From Streptomyces sp. AM 2-1-1 (GTDB lineage: Bacteria > Actinomycetota > Actinomycetes > Streptomycetales > Streptomycetaceae): 64,000 bases of DNA. Of this stretch, positions 25,143 through 32,724 are shown piece after piece (position 1 is the stretch's first letter; each line of letters starts with the position of its first letter). Under the pieces are notes generated by a model. The model searched no databases, was not told the origin of the DNA, and saw only the letters and a program-made list of their open reading frames with translations. The translations under genes were made by a program, and so were the position numbers. Where the stretch lies: the NCBI RefSeq assembly GCF_029167645.1, contig NZ_CP119147.1, positions 5,660,501-5,724,500 on the forward strand, given 5' to 3'.

Positions 25143-25973
25143 ATGTCCAGACACCGGTTGTCCAAGAAGGGCCGCTACATCGCGTGGGGGACGGCGGCCG
25201 CGGTCGCCGTCGTGAGTTCGGGGGTGGTGGCCCAGACGTCGATGGCGGCCACCACCTGGCCCGCGCAGAAGACCTTCACCGGGCAGGCGTTCGACACCTG
25301 CACCGCGCCGTCGCTCGCCGCGATGAAGGCGTGGAAGTCCGACGCGTTCTACGGCGGCGCCGCCGTCTACATCGGGGGCAAGAACCGGGGCTGCGCCCAG
25401 CCCAACCTGACCTCGTCCTGGGTGAAGTCGGTCAACTCCGCCGGCTGGAAGCTCATTCCGCTCTACGTCGGTGCCCAGCCGCCGTGCCAGAAGAGCGCGA
25501 ACCCCGAGAAGCTGACCGCCTCCACGGCGGCCTCCCTCGGCGTCAAGGACGGCAACGACGCGGTGGCCAGGGCCGCGGCGCTGGGCATGAAGGCCGGCAG
25601 CCCGGTCTACCTCGACATCGAGCCGTACACGATCACGGACAAGGCGTGCAACGACGCGGTCCTGAGTTACGTCCGCTCGTTCACCAGGACGTTGCGCGCC
25701 AAGACCTACCGGGCCGGGTTCTACGGCTTCAGCAGCTCCAGCGCCAAGGCCGTCGCCACGGCGGTGAACAGGACCGACCTGCCGGGCAACCTCTGGTACG
25801 CGCTCTGGGACGGCAAGCCCACCACCACGACCGACTGGCCGTGGAGCAAGACGCTCTACACCGACCACAGCCGGGCCCACCAGTACAAGGTCAACAGCAA
25901 GGAGACGCGCGGGGGACACACCCTCACCGTCGACCGCGACGCCTGGGACGCCCCCGTCGCCCTCGTCGGCTGA
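25143..25973 (+). CDS. Secreted DUF1906 (glycoside-hydrolase-like) protein
   Basis: A 276-residue secreted protein. The signal peptide spans about residues 1-36 (basic start, AVAVVSSGVVAQTSMAA). The rest is a DUF1906/Rv2525c-like TIM-barrel domain: GQAFDTCTAPSLAAMKAW, GAAVYIGGKNRGCAQ, KLIPLYVGAQ, YLDIEPY near residue 160 and GFYGFSSSSAK. The DIEPY acidic pair sits where GH25-like lysozymes carry their catalytic acids. The family is related to GH25 muramidases, and the Mycobacterium member Rv2525c is Tat-exported and affects the cell wall. Activity on peptidoglycan is plausible but unproven. ATG 25143 follows a GGGG run. Confidence 0.88.
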   Translation: MSRHRLSKKGRYIAWGTAAAVAVVSSGVVAQTSMAATTWPAQKTFTGQAFDTCTAPSLAAMKAWKSDAFYGGAAVYIGGKNRGCAQPNLTSSWVKSVNSAGWKLIPLYVGAQPPCQKSANPEKLTASTAASLGVKDGNDAVARAAALGMKAGSPVYLDIEPYTITDKACNDAVLSYVRSFTRTLRAKTYRAGFYGFSSSSAKAVATAVNRTDLPGNLWYALWDGKPTTTTDWPWSKTLYTDHSRAHQYKVNSKETRGGHTLTVDRDAWDAPVALVG

Positions 25974-25994
25974 CCCGCGCGCAGTCGCGGGCAC

Positions 25995-26025
25995 GGGCCG
26001 GCTTCCCCTTCCCGGGAGCCGGCCC
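25995..26025. terminator. Terminator hairpin
   Basis: GGGCCGGCT (25995-26003) pairs with AGCCGGCCC (26017-26025) across a 13-nt loop, between the DUF1906 gene (+) and the minus-strand remnant and IclR gene. Confidence 0.7.
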
Positions 26026-26032
26026 TCTCGCA

Positions 26033-26149
26033 TTACGCGAGCGCCGCCTCCATCATCTTCCGCGCGACCGGCGCTGCCGGGCCGTTGCCGCCGACCTCGG
26101 AGCGGGCCGCGCCGGAGTCCTCCACGACCTCGCGGCCGCCCGGCACGCG
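26033..26149 (-). pseudogene. C-terminal remnant of a class B penicillin-binding protein
   Basis: Reading the minus strand in frame with the TAA at 26033-26035 gives VVEDSGAARSEVGGNGPAAP followed by VARKMMEAALA and the stop. This matches the extreme C-terminus of actinobacterial PbpA/PBP2-type transpeptidases (VVE-x-G ... GNG-AAPVA-K-MEAAL). Only about 30-37 codons remain. They have no start codon, transpeptidase core or KTG motif, and lie directly after the IclR stop. I infer an old deletion or recombination that left the end of a pbp gene here. The match is from recognition of the family tail and needs a database check. Confidence 0.6.
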
Positions 26150-26150
26150 G

Positions 26151-26921
26151 TCAGAGGCGGCGGGTCGCCAGCGTCAGCCGGTCGCGGGCGTCGAAGAGGG
26201 CGTCCTTCACCGTCTGCTCGTGGGCGGGGGTGAGCCGGGCGACCGGCACCGAGCAGCTGATGGCGTCGCGCGAGGGCGTGCGGTACGGGATCGCCACGCC
26301 GAAACAGCGCAGCCCCAGGGTGTTCTCCTCGCGGTCCACCGCGTACCCCTGCTCGCGGATGGTGTGCAGCTCCTCGATGAGCTGCTCGCGGTCGGTCAGG
26401 GTGTGCTCGGTCAGCGCCGGAAGCGTCTCGGGCAGCAACTTGCGCACCTGCTCGTCGCTGCAGGTCGCCAGCAGCGCCTTGCCGAGCGAGGTCGAGTGGG
26501 CGGGCAGGCGGCGGCCGACCCGGGTGAAGGGGCGCAGGTAGTGCTGGGACTGCCGGGTCGCGAGGTAGACCACGTTGGTGCCGTCGAGCCGGGCCAGGTG
26601 GATGGTCTCCGTGGTGTCGTCGGAGAGCCGGTCGAGGGTGGGGCGGGCGGCGGCCACCACCTCGTCGCCGTCGATGTACGAGGTGCCGACCAGCAGGGCG
26701 CGCACCCCGATGCCGTACCGCGTGCCGGTGGCGTCGGTCTCCACCCAGCCGAGCTCGACGAGGGTGCGCAGCAGCATGTAGAGGCTGGACTTGGGGTACC
26801 CCACCGCCTCCTGCACCGCCGCGAGGGAGTGCATCCCGGGGCGCCCCGCGAAGTATTCGAGGAGCTCCACCGTCCGCACCGCGGACTTGACCTGTGCCCC
26901 ACCAGACTCGGCAGCCGACAT
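26151..26921 (-). CDS. IclR family transcriptional regulator
   Basis: A 256-residue regulator. The N-terminal winged helix spans about residues 10-70 (SAVRTVELLEYFAGRPGMHS), and the IclR effector domain about 85-250, with the GKALLA and AIPYR motifs. Start ATG 26921 follows GGAAGGGG. A longer reading to 27032 would translate the repeats and part of the operator, so it is rejected. It is divergent from the alpha-ketoglutarate semialdehyde dehydrogenase, with an inverted repeat between them, and so likely controls that gene in response to a sugar-acid intermediate. IclR proteins commonly regulate aldarate, pectin and aromatic catabolism. Confidence 0.9.
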   Translation of the reverse strand: MSAAESGGAQVKSAVRTVELLEYFAGRPGMHSLAAVQEAVGYPKSSLYMLLRTLVELGWVETDATGTRYGIGVRALLVGTSYIDGDEVVAAARPTLDRLSDDTTETIHLARLDGTNVVYLATRQSQHYLRPFTRVGRRLPAHSTSLGKALLATCSDEQVRKLLPETLPALTEHTLTDREQLIEELHTIREQGYAVDREENTLGLRCFGVAIPYRTPSRDAISCSVPVARLTPAHEQTVKDALFDARDRLTLATRRL

Positions 26922-26955
26922 CGCCCTCGCCCCTTCCAACCTTCTCCGGAAACCC

Positions 26956-26994
26956 GTGACTTCGCTGTGACTTCTTGCCAGTGACTTCTTGCCA
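26956..26994. repeat. Short tandem repeats in the IclR leader
   Basis: GTGACTTCTTGCCA occurs twice in exact tandem (26967-26980 and 26981-26994), and the first 8 nt (GTGACTTC) also occur at 26956-26963. They lie in the 5' untranslated region of the IclR gene. Confidence 0.8.
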
Positions 26995-27040
26995 ACGCGG
27001 AACGCCCGGAAATAGAGTTCCAGGACATTCACGATGAGGA

Positions 27041-27066
27041 ACGTTGTTCAGAATACCGAACAACGT
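27041..27066. promoter_or_regulatory. Candidate IclR operator
   Basis: ACGTTGTTC (27041-27049) and GAACAACGT (27058-27066) form a perfect 9-bp inverted repeat with an AT-rich 8-nt spacer. It sits between the divergent IclR regulator and the aldehyde dehydrogenase, 36 nt before the latter's start. Confidence 0.68.
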
Positions 27067-27101
27067 CCTGACGTGTGGCAGAGAGTACGGAAGGGAAAAC
27101 G

Positions 27102-28613
27102 GTGGCAGCAGCACCAGTCTGGAGCGTCGACCCCCGCACCGGGAACCCGCGCGAGCAGGTTGCGGTGGAGGCTACAGCGCAGGACGTCGACCGTGTGGTC
27201 CGGGCGGCGCACGCCGTCCGCGACGCACTCGCCGACCGCACCGTGCGCGCCGCCTTCCTGCGCACCGCGGCCGACCTGCTCGCCGGGGCCGAGGAATCCG
27301 TCGTGGCGACCGCCGATGCCGAGACCGCGCTCGGTACAGCCCGCCTGACCGGCGAACTCGCCCGCACGGCGGCCCAGTTGCGGGCCTTCGCGGAGGTCGT
27401 CGAGGAGGGTGCCTTCCTCGACATCCACATCGACCACGAGGACGGCAGCCGCACCCCCCCGTGGCCGGACCTGCGCCGCTGGAAGATCCCGCTCGGCGTC
27501 GTCGCCGTCTACGCAGCCAGCAACTTCCCGCTCGCCTTCTCCGTACCCGGCGGCGACACCGCGAGCGCGCTGGCCGCGGGCTGCCCGGTCGTCGTCAAGT
27601 CGCACCCCGCCCACCCGGCCACCTCCGAGCTGAGCGCCTCCCTGCTCCGCCGGGCCGCCGCCGAGCACGGACTGCCCGAGGAGATCATCGGCCTGGTGCA
27701 CGGCTTCGAGGCCGGCGTGGAACTGGTCCGCCACCCGCTGATCTCCGCCGCGGGCTTCACCGGCTCGATCCGCGGCGGCCGCGCCCTCTTCGACGCGGCC
27801 GCGGCCCGTCCCGCCCCCATCCCGTTCCACGGCGAGCTGGGCTCCCTCAACCCCGTCGTCGTCACCGAGGCCGCCGCCGCCGAGCGCGGCGAACAGATCG
27901 GCGCCGGACTCGGCGCCTCCATGACGATGGGCGCCGGACAGTTCTGCACCAAGCCCGGACTGGTCCTGGTCCCGGCGGGCGAGCCCGGTGACGGACTGGT
28001 CAAGACCCTCACCGCGACCGTCGGCGACACCACGCCCGCCGTCATGCTCGACCACCGGATGCGGGACGCCTTCGTCGCCGGCGTACGCGAGCGCGCCGCC
28101 CTCCCCGACGTGGAAGCGCCCGTCACCCCCGGCGACGGCGGCGAACACGCCGTCGCCCCCGGCTTCCTCACCGTCCCCGCCTCCCGCCTCGCCGAGGACG
28201 GCCCGCACGAGGCGCTCCTGGAGGAGTGCTTCGGCCCGGTCACCGTCGTCGCCCGGTACGGCTCCCCGGACGAGGTCGCCGCCGTGCTCGGCCGCCTCCC
28301 CGGCAACCTCACCGCCGCCCTGCACATCTCGGGCGAGGAAGCGGCGGGCGGTGCCGCCGGGCTCCTCGCCTCCCTCATCCCGCTCGCCGGGCGCGTACTC
28401 GTCAACGGCTGGCCGACCGGTGTCGCCGTCGCCCCCGCCCAGCACCACGGCGGCCCGTACCCGTCGACCACGTCCACCTCGACCTCGGTCGGCGCCACCG
28501 CCATCGAACGCTGGCTGCGCCCGGTGACGTACCAGTCGACCCCCGAAGGCCTCCTCCCTCCCGAACTGCGCGACGACAACCCGCTGGGCCTGCCCCGCCG
28601 GGTGAACGGATGA
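27102..28613 (+). CDS. Alpha-ketoglutarate semialdehyde (2,5-dioxovalerate) dehydrogenase
   Basis: A 503-residue aldehyde dehydrogenase predicted to oxidise 2,5-dioxopentanoate to 2-oxoglutarate, the last step of the uronate/glucarate and non-phosphorylated pentose pathways. The block VYAASNFPLAFSVPGGDTAS is typical of the KGSADH branch; the general-base Glu is at about 245 (HGELGSLNP) and the catalytic Cys at about 282 (GQFCTKPG). Start GTG 27102 has GGAAGGGA 5 nt upstream; GTG 27075 is an alternative. It is divergent from an IclR regulator and followed 4 nt later by a DUF1349 gene. It completes the pathway begun by udh and kdgD 22 kb away, which is inference from known biochemistry. Confidence 0.88.
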   Translation: MAAAPVWSVDPRTGNPREQVAVEATAQDVDRVVRAAHAVRDALADRTVRAAFLRTAADLLAGAEESVVATADAETALGTARLTGELARTAAQLRAFAEVVEEGAFLDIHIDHEDGSRTPPWPDLRRWKIPLGVVAVYAASNFPLAFSVPGGDTASALAAGCPVVVKSHPAHPATSELSASLLRRAAAEHGLPEEIIGLVHGFEAGVELVRHPLISAAGFTGSIRGGRALFDAAAARPAPIPFHGELGSLNPVVVTEAAAAERGEQIGAGLGASMTMGAGQFCTKPGLVLVPAGEPGDGLVKTLTATVGDTTPAVMLDHRMRDAFVAGVRERAALPDVEAPVTPGDGGEHAVAPGFLTVPASRLAEDGPHEALLEECFGPVTVVARYGSPDEVAAVLGRLPGNLTAALHISGEEAAGGAAGLLASLIPLAGRVLVNGWPTGVAVAPAQHHGGPYPSTTSTSTSVGATAIERWLRPVTYQSTPEGLLPPELRDDNPLGLPRRVNG

Positions 28614-28617
28614 CGAC

Positions 28618-29229
28618 ATGACCGTGCGACTTCCCGAACTCCCCTTCGAGCTGGAGCCGTTCGGCCCCGAAGGCAAGTGGACCTACGAGGGCGGTGTTCT
28701 GACCGGCCGCGCCGGGGCCCGGCAGGACCGCTTCGTGCCCCCGGGCGGCGACTCCCTCGAACCGGCGAGCGACGCCCCCCGCCTGCTGGGCACCCCGCCC
28801 CCCGGCGACTTCCAGCTCCTCGCCCGGGTGAAGGTCGGCTTCGCGGGCGCTTACGACGCCGGCGTCCTCTACCTCCACGTCGGGGAGCGCGACTGGGCGA
28901 AGGTCTGCCTGGAGCTCTCACCGGCCGTGCCCACCGTCTGCACGGTGGTCACCCGGGGCGTCTCCGACGACGTCAACTCCTTCACCGTGGACGGCGACAC
29001 CTTCTGGCTGCGGCTCAGCCGCACCGGGGGCGCCTTCGCCTTCCATGCCTCGCCGGACGGCGTCACCTGGACCTTCGTCCGGGTCTTCGCCCTCGGTGAC
29101 GCGGAGGCCGCGGCGTCGGCCTCGGCCGGCTTCCTCGTCCAGGCACCCGTCGGCGACGGCTGCGAGGCCGCCTTCGACCGGATCGCCTTCCGCCAGGAAG
29201 GCGTTGCCGACCTGCGCGACGGCAGCTGA
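28618..29229 (+). CDS. DUF1349 domain protein
   Basis: A 203-residue cytoplasmic protein of the DUF1349 family, a concanavalin A-like beta-sandwich (FQLLARVKVGF, AGVLYLHVGERDWAKVCLELS, SDDVNSFTV, FWLRLSRTGGAFAFHASPDG, FGFL-like end). It begins 4 nt after the aldehyde dehydrogenase stop, so it is almost certainly co-transcribed. The family resembles the C-terminal domain of some GH43 enzymes and is often found near carbohydrate genes. A sugar-binding or mutarotase-like role is conceivable, but no function is established from the sequence. Confidence 0.85.
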   Translation: MTVRLPELPFELEPFGPEGKWTYEGGVLTGRAGARQDRFVPPGGDSLEPASDAPRLLGTPPPGDFQLLARVKVGFAGAYDAGVLYLHVGERDWAKVCLELSPAVPTVCTVVTRGVSDDVNSFTVDGDTFWLRLSRTGGAFAFHASPDGVTWTFVRVFALGDAEAAASASAGFLVQAPVGDGCEAAFDRIAFRQEGVADLRDGS

Positions 29230-29248
29230 GGACCGCGCCCCGCGCCTG

Positions 29249-29280
29249 CCCCGCCCGCCATCTCCGTCCGGCGGGCGGGG
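29249..29280 (+). terminator. Terminator after the ALDH-DUF1349 operon
   Basis: CCCCGCCCGCC (29249-29259) pairs with GGCGGGCGGGG (29270-29280) over a 10-nt loop, 20 nt after the stop. Confidence 0.7.
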
Positions 29281-29371
29281 TGGGCCCGGTCCAACGACGT
29301 ACCGGCCCGGTGCCGCGCACTCCGTGAGAAAGCCGTTGCGCGTCGGGGCCGCTTCTCCGATCATGCGGTCC

Positions 29372-29932
29372 ATGAGCGACGAACCCGAGCGATGGACCCA
29401 GGCCACCGTCTACCCCGACATGTGGACCGACCCGGACAAGGACCCCCGCGAGAACGAGGGAGCGAGCCCGGAGGGCGAGCTCGCCACGCTGGTCGACTAC
29501 CTGACGAACTACCGCCTCACCCTCACCATGAAGTGCGAGGGTCTGGGACCGGAGCAGCTCGCCCGCCGCGCCGTCCCGCCGTCGACGATGTCGCTGCTCG
29601 GCCTGGTCCGCCACCTCGCCGAGGTCGAGCGCGACTGGCGCAATTGGATCAGCGACGGCGAACCGCTGCCGAAGCTCTACGGCGTGCGGGACGGCGACTT
29701 CGACGGAGCCCTCGCCGAACAGGCCGCGGTGGACGGTGCGTACCAGGACCTCGCCCGCGAACAGGCGGCCACCGACGCCGCGTTGGCACGCCACACCGAC
29801 CTCGGCGAGCGCCTCGGAAAGGACGGCATCGCGGTCCGGGAGCTGCTGGTGCACCGGATCGAGGAGTACGCCCGCCACTGCGGCCACGCCGACCTGCTGC
29901 GCGAGTGCGTCGACGGCCGGGTGGGACAGTGA
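29372..29932 (+). CDS. DinB/DUF664-like protein
   Basis: A 186-residue protein of the DinB (DUF664) four-helix-bundle superfamily, which includes mycothiol- and bacillithiol-dependent S-transferases. The conserved first His is in LGLVRHLAEVERDW and the second His pair in ELLVHRIEEYARHCGHADLL, matching the three-His metal site. Function is likely a thiol transferase or metalloenzyme; the substrate is unknown. No convincing ribosome site precedes ATG 29372 or the in-frame ATG 29363, so the exact start is uncertain and the mRNA may be leaderless. Confidence 0.85.
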   Translation: MSDEPERWTQATVYPDMWTDPDKDPRENEGASPEGELATLVDYLTNYRLTLTMKCEGLGPEQLARRAVPPSTMSLLGLVRHLAEVERDWRNWISDGEPLPKLYGVRDGDFDGALAEQAAVDGAYQDLAREQAATDAALARHTDLGERLGKDGIAVRELLVHRIEEYARHCGHADLLRECVDGRVGQ

Positions 29933-29956
29933 GGCGCGCCTGAGGACCCCCGCCCC

Positions 29957-29976
29957 CACGGGGGAGCCCCCCCGTG
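29957..29976. terminator. Bidirectional terminator hairpin
   Basis: CACGGGGG (29957-29964) pairs with CCCCCGTG (29969-29976) across a 4-nt loop, between the convergent DinB-like gene (+) and the P-loop gene (-). Confidence 0.65.
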
Positions 29977-29983
29977 CGGCCGG

Positions 29984-30520
29984 TCAGCGGTCCATGGCCG
30001 GGAGCCGGTCCAGGCCCGTCTCCCGCAGGACCCGCGCGACGGTGTCGGCGAGGGCGCTGTCCGCCCCGATCACGGTCTCGGTGCCGCCGGGCAGCAGATC
30101 GAGAGGGCGGTACCAGGAGCGCAGGTCGTCCTCCCCGACCACCTCGGCGATCGGCTTGGTCGCGTGCCGCAGCAGCGTCTCTTCGAACGGCACGTCCAGG
30201 TAGTAGCCGTACGTCGGACCGCGGTGGTCCGCGCGGAGCCGGGCCAGCATGTCGCCGTAGTGGTCGGCGTACAGGATGCCTTCCAGCACGACGTGGAAGC
30301 CGGCGTCGAGGGAGTAGCGGGCGACGGTGTCGATCAGACCGATGTTCGCCGCCCCCGGGCGGTCCCGGTCGCGCAACACGGTCCGCCGCAGGTTGTCCTG
30401 CCCCACCAATGCCACCCCGCGGCCGAAGCCGTCCCGCACCCCGGACGCGACGGCCGACTTGCCGGAAGCGGAGTTGCCGCGCACCACGACGAGACGGGTC
30501 TGGGCGGTGCCGGTTCTCAT
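29984..30520 (-). CDS. P-loop kinase/AAA-type ATP-binding protein
   Basis: A 178-residue cytoplasmic NTPase. The Walker A motif is GNSASGKS at about residues 15-22, followed by a kinase-like arrangement: a lid-type region around VGQDNLRRTVLRDRD and the strand GFHVVLEGILY. The layout is close to small-molecule kinases such as the chloramphenicol phosphotransferase-like and zeta-toxin-like groups. No antitoxin gene is visible beside it, so a toxin role is unsupported. ATG 30520 is the chosen start, without a strong ribosome site. It ends 8 nt from a shared terminator with the DinB-like gene. Confidence 0.82.
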   Translation of the reverse strand: MRTGTAQTRLVVVRGNSASGKSAVASGVRDGFGRGVALVGQDNLRRTVLRDRDRPGAANIGLIDTVARYSLDAGFHVVLEGILYADHYGDMLARLRADHRGPTYGYYLDVPFEETLLRHATKPIAEVVGEDDLRSWYRPLDLLPGGTETVIGADSALADTVARVLRETGLDRLPAMDR

Positions 30521-30641
30521 CCCGGGAGCCTACGGGGCGCGGCACCCCGACGCGCGGTGGTACCGCGAGGCGTACGGCGGCCCGGCGCGCCGGCGTCCGG
30601 CGCCGGTGCGCGCCCGCGCGGAACCGGACCCCCGCGTCCCC

Positions 30642-30759
30642 GCGTCCCCTCCGTCACGTCCCTCCGTTCTACGCCCACCACGGCTGGACCGCCGACCCGG
30701 ACACCCCGCGCCGCGCCACCCGCCTGGTGCTGTGCCTCGTGGTCAGCGACGACGACTGA
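30642..30759 (+). pseudogene. Possible 3' remnant of a decayed gene
   Basis: The final open stretch before TGA 30757-30759 reads PPFYAHHGWTADPDTPRRAT and continues [12 protein letters not shown]. It has protein-like composition and codon bias but lacks a start or upstream domain in the same frame. The shape is compatible with the end of a GNAT-like or similar small enzyme, but I cannot identify it. It could equally be chance coding potential in GC-rich DNA. Confidence 0.25.
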
Positions 30760-31453
30760 GGTCCGTCGGAGGCACGGTGCGCGGACGCAGGACCATGAGC
30801 GAGCCCTCCGGGGCCGCCACCATCGCGAACGGGAACCGGTCGAGTTCGAGGCAGAGCGCCACGTCGTCGGGGTGCACGCCTTCGCGCACCCCTTCCCTCA
30901 GCTCGGTGGCGGCGAGCGACTCGTCTCCCCGGCGCAGGAACTCGGCAGCGTCCGTCCCGGAGCCCGCCGCCCGCTGGGCGATGTACTGCGCGCACGCCAG
31001 GTCCTCGTCGGCCTTGCCGTCCTCGCCGGTGACCACGAAGGTGACGCTGCCGCTCCCACCGGCCCGCAGCACGTCGGCCGTCGCCTGCGCCACCACGAAG
31101 CTCGCGCACAGCACCAGCGGCGCGTCCTTCACGGCGAGGGCGCCGACGGTGCCCGCCGTGGTCTTCTGCACCACGGTCCGCCCGCCGAGGTCGACCGAGC
31201 GCAGCAGGCCCGGCGAGTTGACGGCGTCGAACCCGGGAGCGGGCGGACCGTCCTTCAGCGTCACCCACTCGGGGTGCCGGGCCTTGAGCGCCAGGGACTC
31301 GTCCAGCGACCCGGAGAGCACGATCTTCTCCGCCCCGCGGGCGAAGGCCCACGCGGCCACGGTGAAGGCGCGCATCACGTCGACCACGACCGCCACCTGC
31401 GGGGTCCGGGTCACGTCATCGATACCGAGAAATGAGGCGTCCATGGCGGTCAT
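30743..31453 (-). CDS. 2-phosphosulfolactate phosphatase family protein (ComB-like)
   Basis: A 236-residue protein of the ComB family. In archaea and Bacillus these proteins hydrolyse 2-phosphosulfolactate in coenzyme M or sulfolactate synthesis; in Streptomyces the role is unclear. Characteristic blocks are [48 protein letters not shown] and the acidic [16 protein letters not shown], including the Mg-binding Asp and Cys residues. Start is ATG 31453, or possibly ATG 31444; neither has a good ribosome site. It is divergent from the DsbA-family gene. No other coenzyme M genes are present. Confidence 0.85.
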   Translation of the reverse strand: MTAMDASFLGIDDVTRTPQVAVVVDVMRAFTVAAWAFARGAEKIVLSGSLDESLALKARHPEWVTLKDGPPAPGFDAVNSPGLLRSVDLGGRTVVQKTTAGTVGALAVKDAPLVLCASFVVAQATADVLRAGGSGSVTFVVTGEDGKADEDLACAQYIAQRAAGSGTDAAEFLRRGDESLAATELREGVREGVHPDDVALCLELDRFPFAMVAAPEGSLMVLRPRTVPPTDLSRRR

Positions 31454-31658
31454 GATCGTGCATGCCCGTACCGCGGCGCCCGAGGAGTGGCGTGGATCAC
31501 GCGCACCGACGGAGCGCGACCGCCGACGGGCCGGGGCCGGTCGCCCCGGCGGGAATCCGCGCGGGCCCTCCCGTGTTGTCCCGCTCGGGTGCGGAGGGTC
31601 CTCCGCGCGACTCACCGAGCCCGTGCCCGTCACGGGAAGAGCTGGAGAGAAGCAAGAC

Positions 31659-32390
31659 ATGCGCGTCGAGATCTGGTCGGACATCGCTTGTCCCTGGTGC
31701 TACATAGGGAAGGCCCGCTTCGAGAAGGGGCTGGCGGGGTTCGCCCACCGTGATCAGGTCGAGGTGGTTCACCGCTCCTTCGAGCTGGATCCGGGGCGCG
31801 CCAAGGGCGACACCGACCTGGTCGTGGACATGCTCGCGCAGAAGTACGGCCGCACCCGCGAGGAGGCCGTCGCGATGGAGGGCAACGTCGCCGCGAACGC
31901 GCAGGCCGAAGGGCTCGGCTACCGAAGTGAGGGCCGCGACCACGGCAGCACCTTCGACATCCACCGGCTGCTCCACCTCGCCAAGGCCCGCGGCCGCCAG
32001 GACGAGCTGCTGACCCTCGCCTACCGGGCCAACTTCGCCGAGGAGCGCTCCGTCTACGACGACGCGGTGCTCGTCGAGCTGGCGGTCGAGGCCGGTCTCG
32101 ACGAGGCGGAGGCCCGCTCGGTGCTCGCCGACCCGGCCGCCTACGCCGACGACGTACGCGCCGACGAGCGCGAGGCGTCCGAACTCGGCGCCAACGCCGT
32201 CCCGTTCTTCGTCCTCGACCGGCGGTACGGCATCTCCGGCGGCCAGCCCTCCGAGGTCTTCGCGCAGGCGCTGGAGCAGGCGTGGAAGGACCGCGAGGTC
32301 ACCGCCCTCACCCCGATCGGCGACGACGCGGCGGCGTGCGACGCCGACGGCGCCTGCGAGGTCCCGCAGCCGGGCGCCGCGACCGCCTGA
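31659..32390 (+). CDS. DsbA family (FrnE-like) thiol oxidoreductase
   Basis: A 243-residue cytoplasmic protein without a signal peptide. The thioredoxin-fold active site is CPWC at residues 11-14, followed by the helical insertion typical of FrnE/2-hydroxychromene-2-carboxylate isomerase-like DsbA members ([25 protein letters not shown]). The cis-Pro loop is [21 protein letters not shown] short C-terminal extension carries two further Cys residues ([11 protein letters not shown]). FrnE proteins act in oxidative stress and in some polyketide pathways. It is a single-gene unit followed by two strong hairpins. Confidence 0.9.
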   Translation: MRVEIWSDIACPWCYIGKARFEKGLAGFAHRDQVEVVHRSFELDPGRAKGDTDLVVDMLAQKYGRTREEAVAMEGNVAANAQAEGLGYRSEGRDHGSTFDIHRLLHLAKARGRQDELLTLAYRANFAEERSVYDDAVLVELAVEAGLDEAEARSVLADPAAYADDVRADEREASELGANAVPFFVLDRRYGISGGQPSEVFAQALEQAWKDREVTALTPIGDDAAACDADGACEVPQPGAATA

Positions 32391-32408
32391 CCTCCGTAGG
32401 GCGCCGAC

Positions 32409-32453
32409 CGTACGGCCCGGAGCCCTCGGGCTTCCTCCCACCCGGGCCGTACG
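32409..32453 (+). terminator. Terminator after the DsbA-family gene
   Basis: CGTACGGCCCGG (32409-32420) pairs with CCGGGCCGTACG (32442-32453). The loop holds a nested AGCCC/GGGCT stem. Confidence 0.75.
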
Positions 32454-32459
32454 AGGGAC

Positions 32460-32509
32460 ACGCCCCGCACCCCCGACGCCGACGTATGGCGTCGGAAGGT
32501 GCGGGGCGT
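32460..32509. terminator. Two-tier hairpin
   Basis: Outer arms ACGCCCCGCACC (32460-32471) and GGTGCGGGGCGT (32498-32509) enclose inner arms CCGACGCC (32473-32480) and GGCGTCGG (32488-32495). It probably serves as a backup terminator for both convergent genes. The 32510-32724 remainder holds nothing recognisable. Confidence 0.75.
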
Positions 32510-32724
32510 GTCCGGTCTCCCCGTCCGGGAGGGGGAGCGGTCTTCGACCTCCCGCGCCCCGGCTCCCTCCCCGCTCCGGCCCTCTGTACGGACGCGACGA
32601 CGGCGGAGAGTGCGAACGGCCCCGACACCGCGCCTCCTGAGGCCGTTCCGCGTGTTGCCCGCACCGTCCCCGTGGCGTCCGTGGCCGTTCGTCCCCGAGG
32701 CGGTGTCCGATCTGCCGGCGTCAT

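Noticed and set aside
26922..27032. Extended IclR protein starting at 27032
   Set aside because: The extra 37 residues would translate the tandem repeats, and the ATG at 26921 has a strong ribosome site just before the conserved domain.
29984..30520. Zeta-toxin reading of the P-loop protein
   Set aside because: There is no antitoxin gene on either side, and the Walker motif alone does not support a toxin.
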